Source: Hypsibius dujardini
Lineage: Eukaryota; Tardigrada; Eutardigrada; Parachela; Hypsibiidae
Direction: 5' to 3'
Assembly: GCA_001579985.1 (NCBI GenBank)
Contig: LRSR01013756.1
Location: 1-42,261 of the forward strand
DNA length: 42,261 nucleotides
Shown: positions 41,589-42,261 of the stretch, piece by piece
How positions within the stretch are numbered: the stretch's first letter is position 1
Layout: the number at the start of each line of letters is the position of its first letter
Notes under the pieces: model-generated
What the model was told of the DNA's origin: nothing
Databases searched by the model: none
What the model saw: only the letters and a program-made list of their open reading frames with translations
Position numbers and translations under genes: made by a program

Positions 41589-42261
41589 ATTTTACAAAAA
41601 AGTTTTAGCCAAGCGGTATCGGACCATCAAACAATTGGTACAATTTTAGCAGTAAGATAAAGTTAAAACATTGTGCCACCAGGACTTGTCTACGACGAGG
41701 TACTTCGTGTCTTTTTCTATGCTTTATGAGATTTAATTCGAGTACTTCAGTTGTACTAACCAGTTTTTCGTTGTGAGAGTGGATTTATCGTTCTAGTAGG
41801 CTTTCGCCTAACAAGTATTTCCAGTCGCCGACAGCGAAGCAGTTGTTGCATAAATCAGCTTCCACGTTCAAACCATCCTTTCTTGATTGCTGAGCATATA
41901 TATAATTTCATATATTTTCATTCGTTACTCGTCAGTGGAAATCATTTGGATGACATTTTAAAATCTATGATGTGCAATAACCAAGCGGAAAATATAAAGT
42001 TCGACGGAATTGCACCAGACCCTTTTCGTTACTGAAATCTAAATCTCTTTCTTGTGATTTAAGATATTCCAAGTCTACAAAACTGTAGAGAAAGAAACAC
42101 ACATCCAAGTCATGTGCTAACAAATCATGATTTTTTCGGTTTTTATCTGATGAACATATAAATAGTAACGAGGAGAATCTTTGTCATAGCAAATTGCTTT
42201 TCCCACCAAAAAAATGTTCGAAGGCAAGTAGACAAGTTACCGCACGACAAAACTTCGCAGA
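41589..42261. other. Upstream region of gene B
   Basis: 673 bp to the window edge. It should contain the gene B promoter. An AT-rich TATATATA tract at about 41896-41903 is rather far upstream, and no nearer TATA is convincing. Confidence 0.35.

Overview
The window is nuclear DNA of an invertebrate animal, most likely an ecdysozoan. The genes are split by GT-AG introns and encode secreted animal families: astacin proteases, GH18 chitinase-like domains, an animal haem peroxidase, a bulb-type lectin and a Tyr/Pro repeat protein. The DNA is AT-rich and full of small TA-flanked DNA transposons. I cannot name the species; tardigrade or arthropod would fit, but nothing here decides it. All five recognisable host loci, and the decayed viral remnant, read from the minus strand.

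Layout. 1-3,330: two mariner elements (528-1,836 and 2,070-3,327), both dead. 3,602-7,912: a four-exon secreted B-lectin gene with a MITE in an intron. 8,297-8,855: a large foldback palindrome. 9,438-15,188: gene A, an astacin protease fused through a Thr-rich linker to a GH18 domain. 15,733-16,908: the 3' part of a third GH18 unit with a nonsense codon. 17,058-23,792: an animal haem peroxidase with several lesions, apparently a recent pseudogene. 25,501-26,378: a two-exon secreted Tyr/Pro/Gln/Ser repeat protein. 26,400-35,400: gene-poor, with a TIR element, a minisatellite, simple repeats and a decayed viral surface-glycoprotein-like insertion. 35,428-41,588: gene B, a complete 14-exon astacin-GH18 fusion of 644 codons.

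The most interesting content is the tandem family of astacin-GH18 fusions. I assembled genes A and B exon by exon; phases agree at every junction except one in A, and exon lengths match between paralogues (75, 242 and 309 nt identical). In both, the protease half keeps the zinc site and the FxGD prodomain switch. In both, the GH18 catalytic Glu is changed (Asp in A, Gln in B). My inference is a secreted protease carrying a catalytically dead chitinase fold as a chitin- or glycan-targeting module, perhaps for cuticle remodelling or moulting. The peroxidase, lectin and Tyr-rich protein next door would suit an extracellular-matrix or cuticle/eggshell neighbourhood, but that link is only inferred from proximity.
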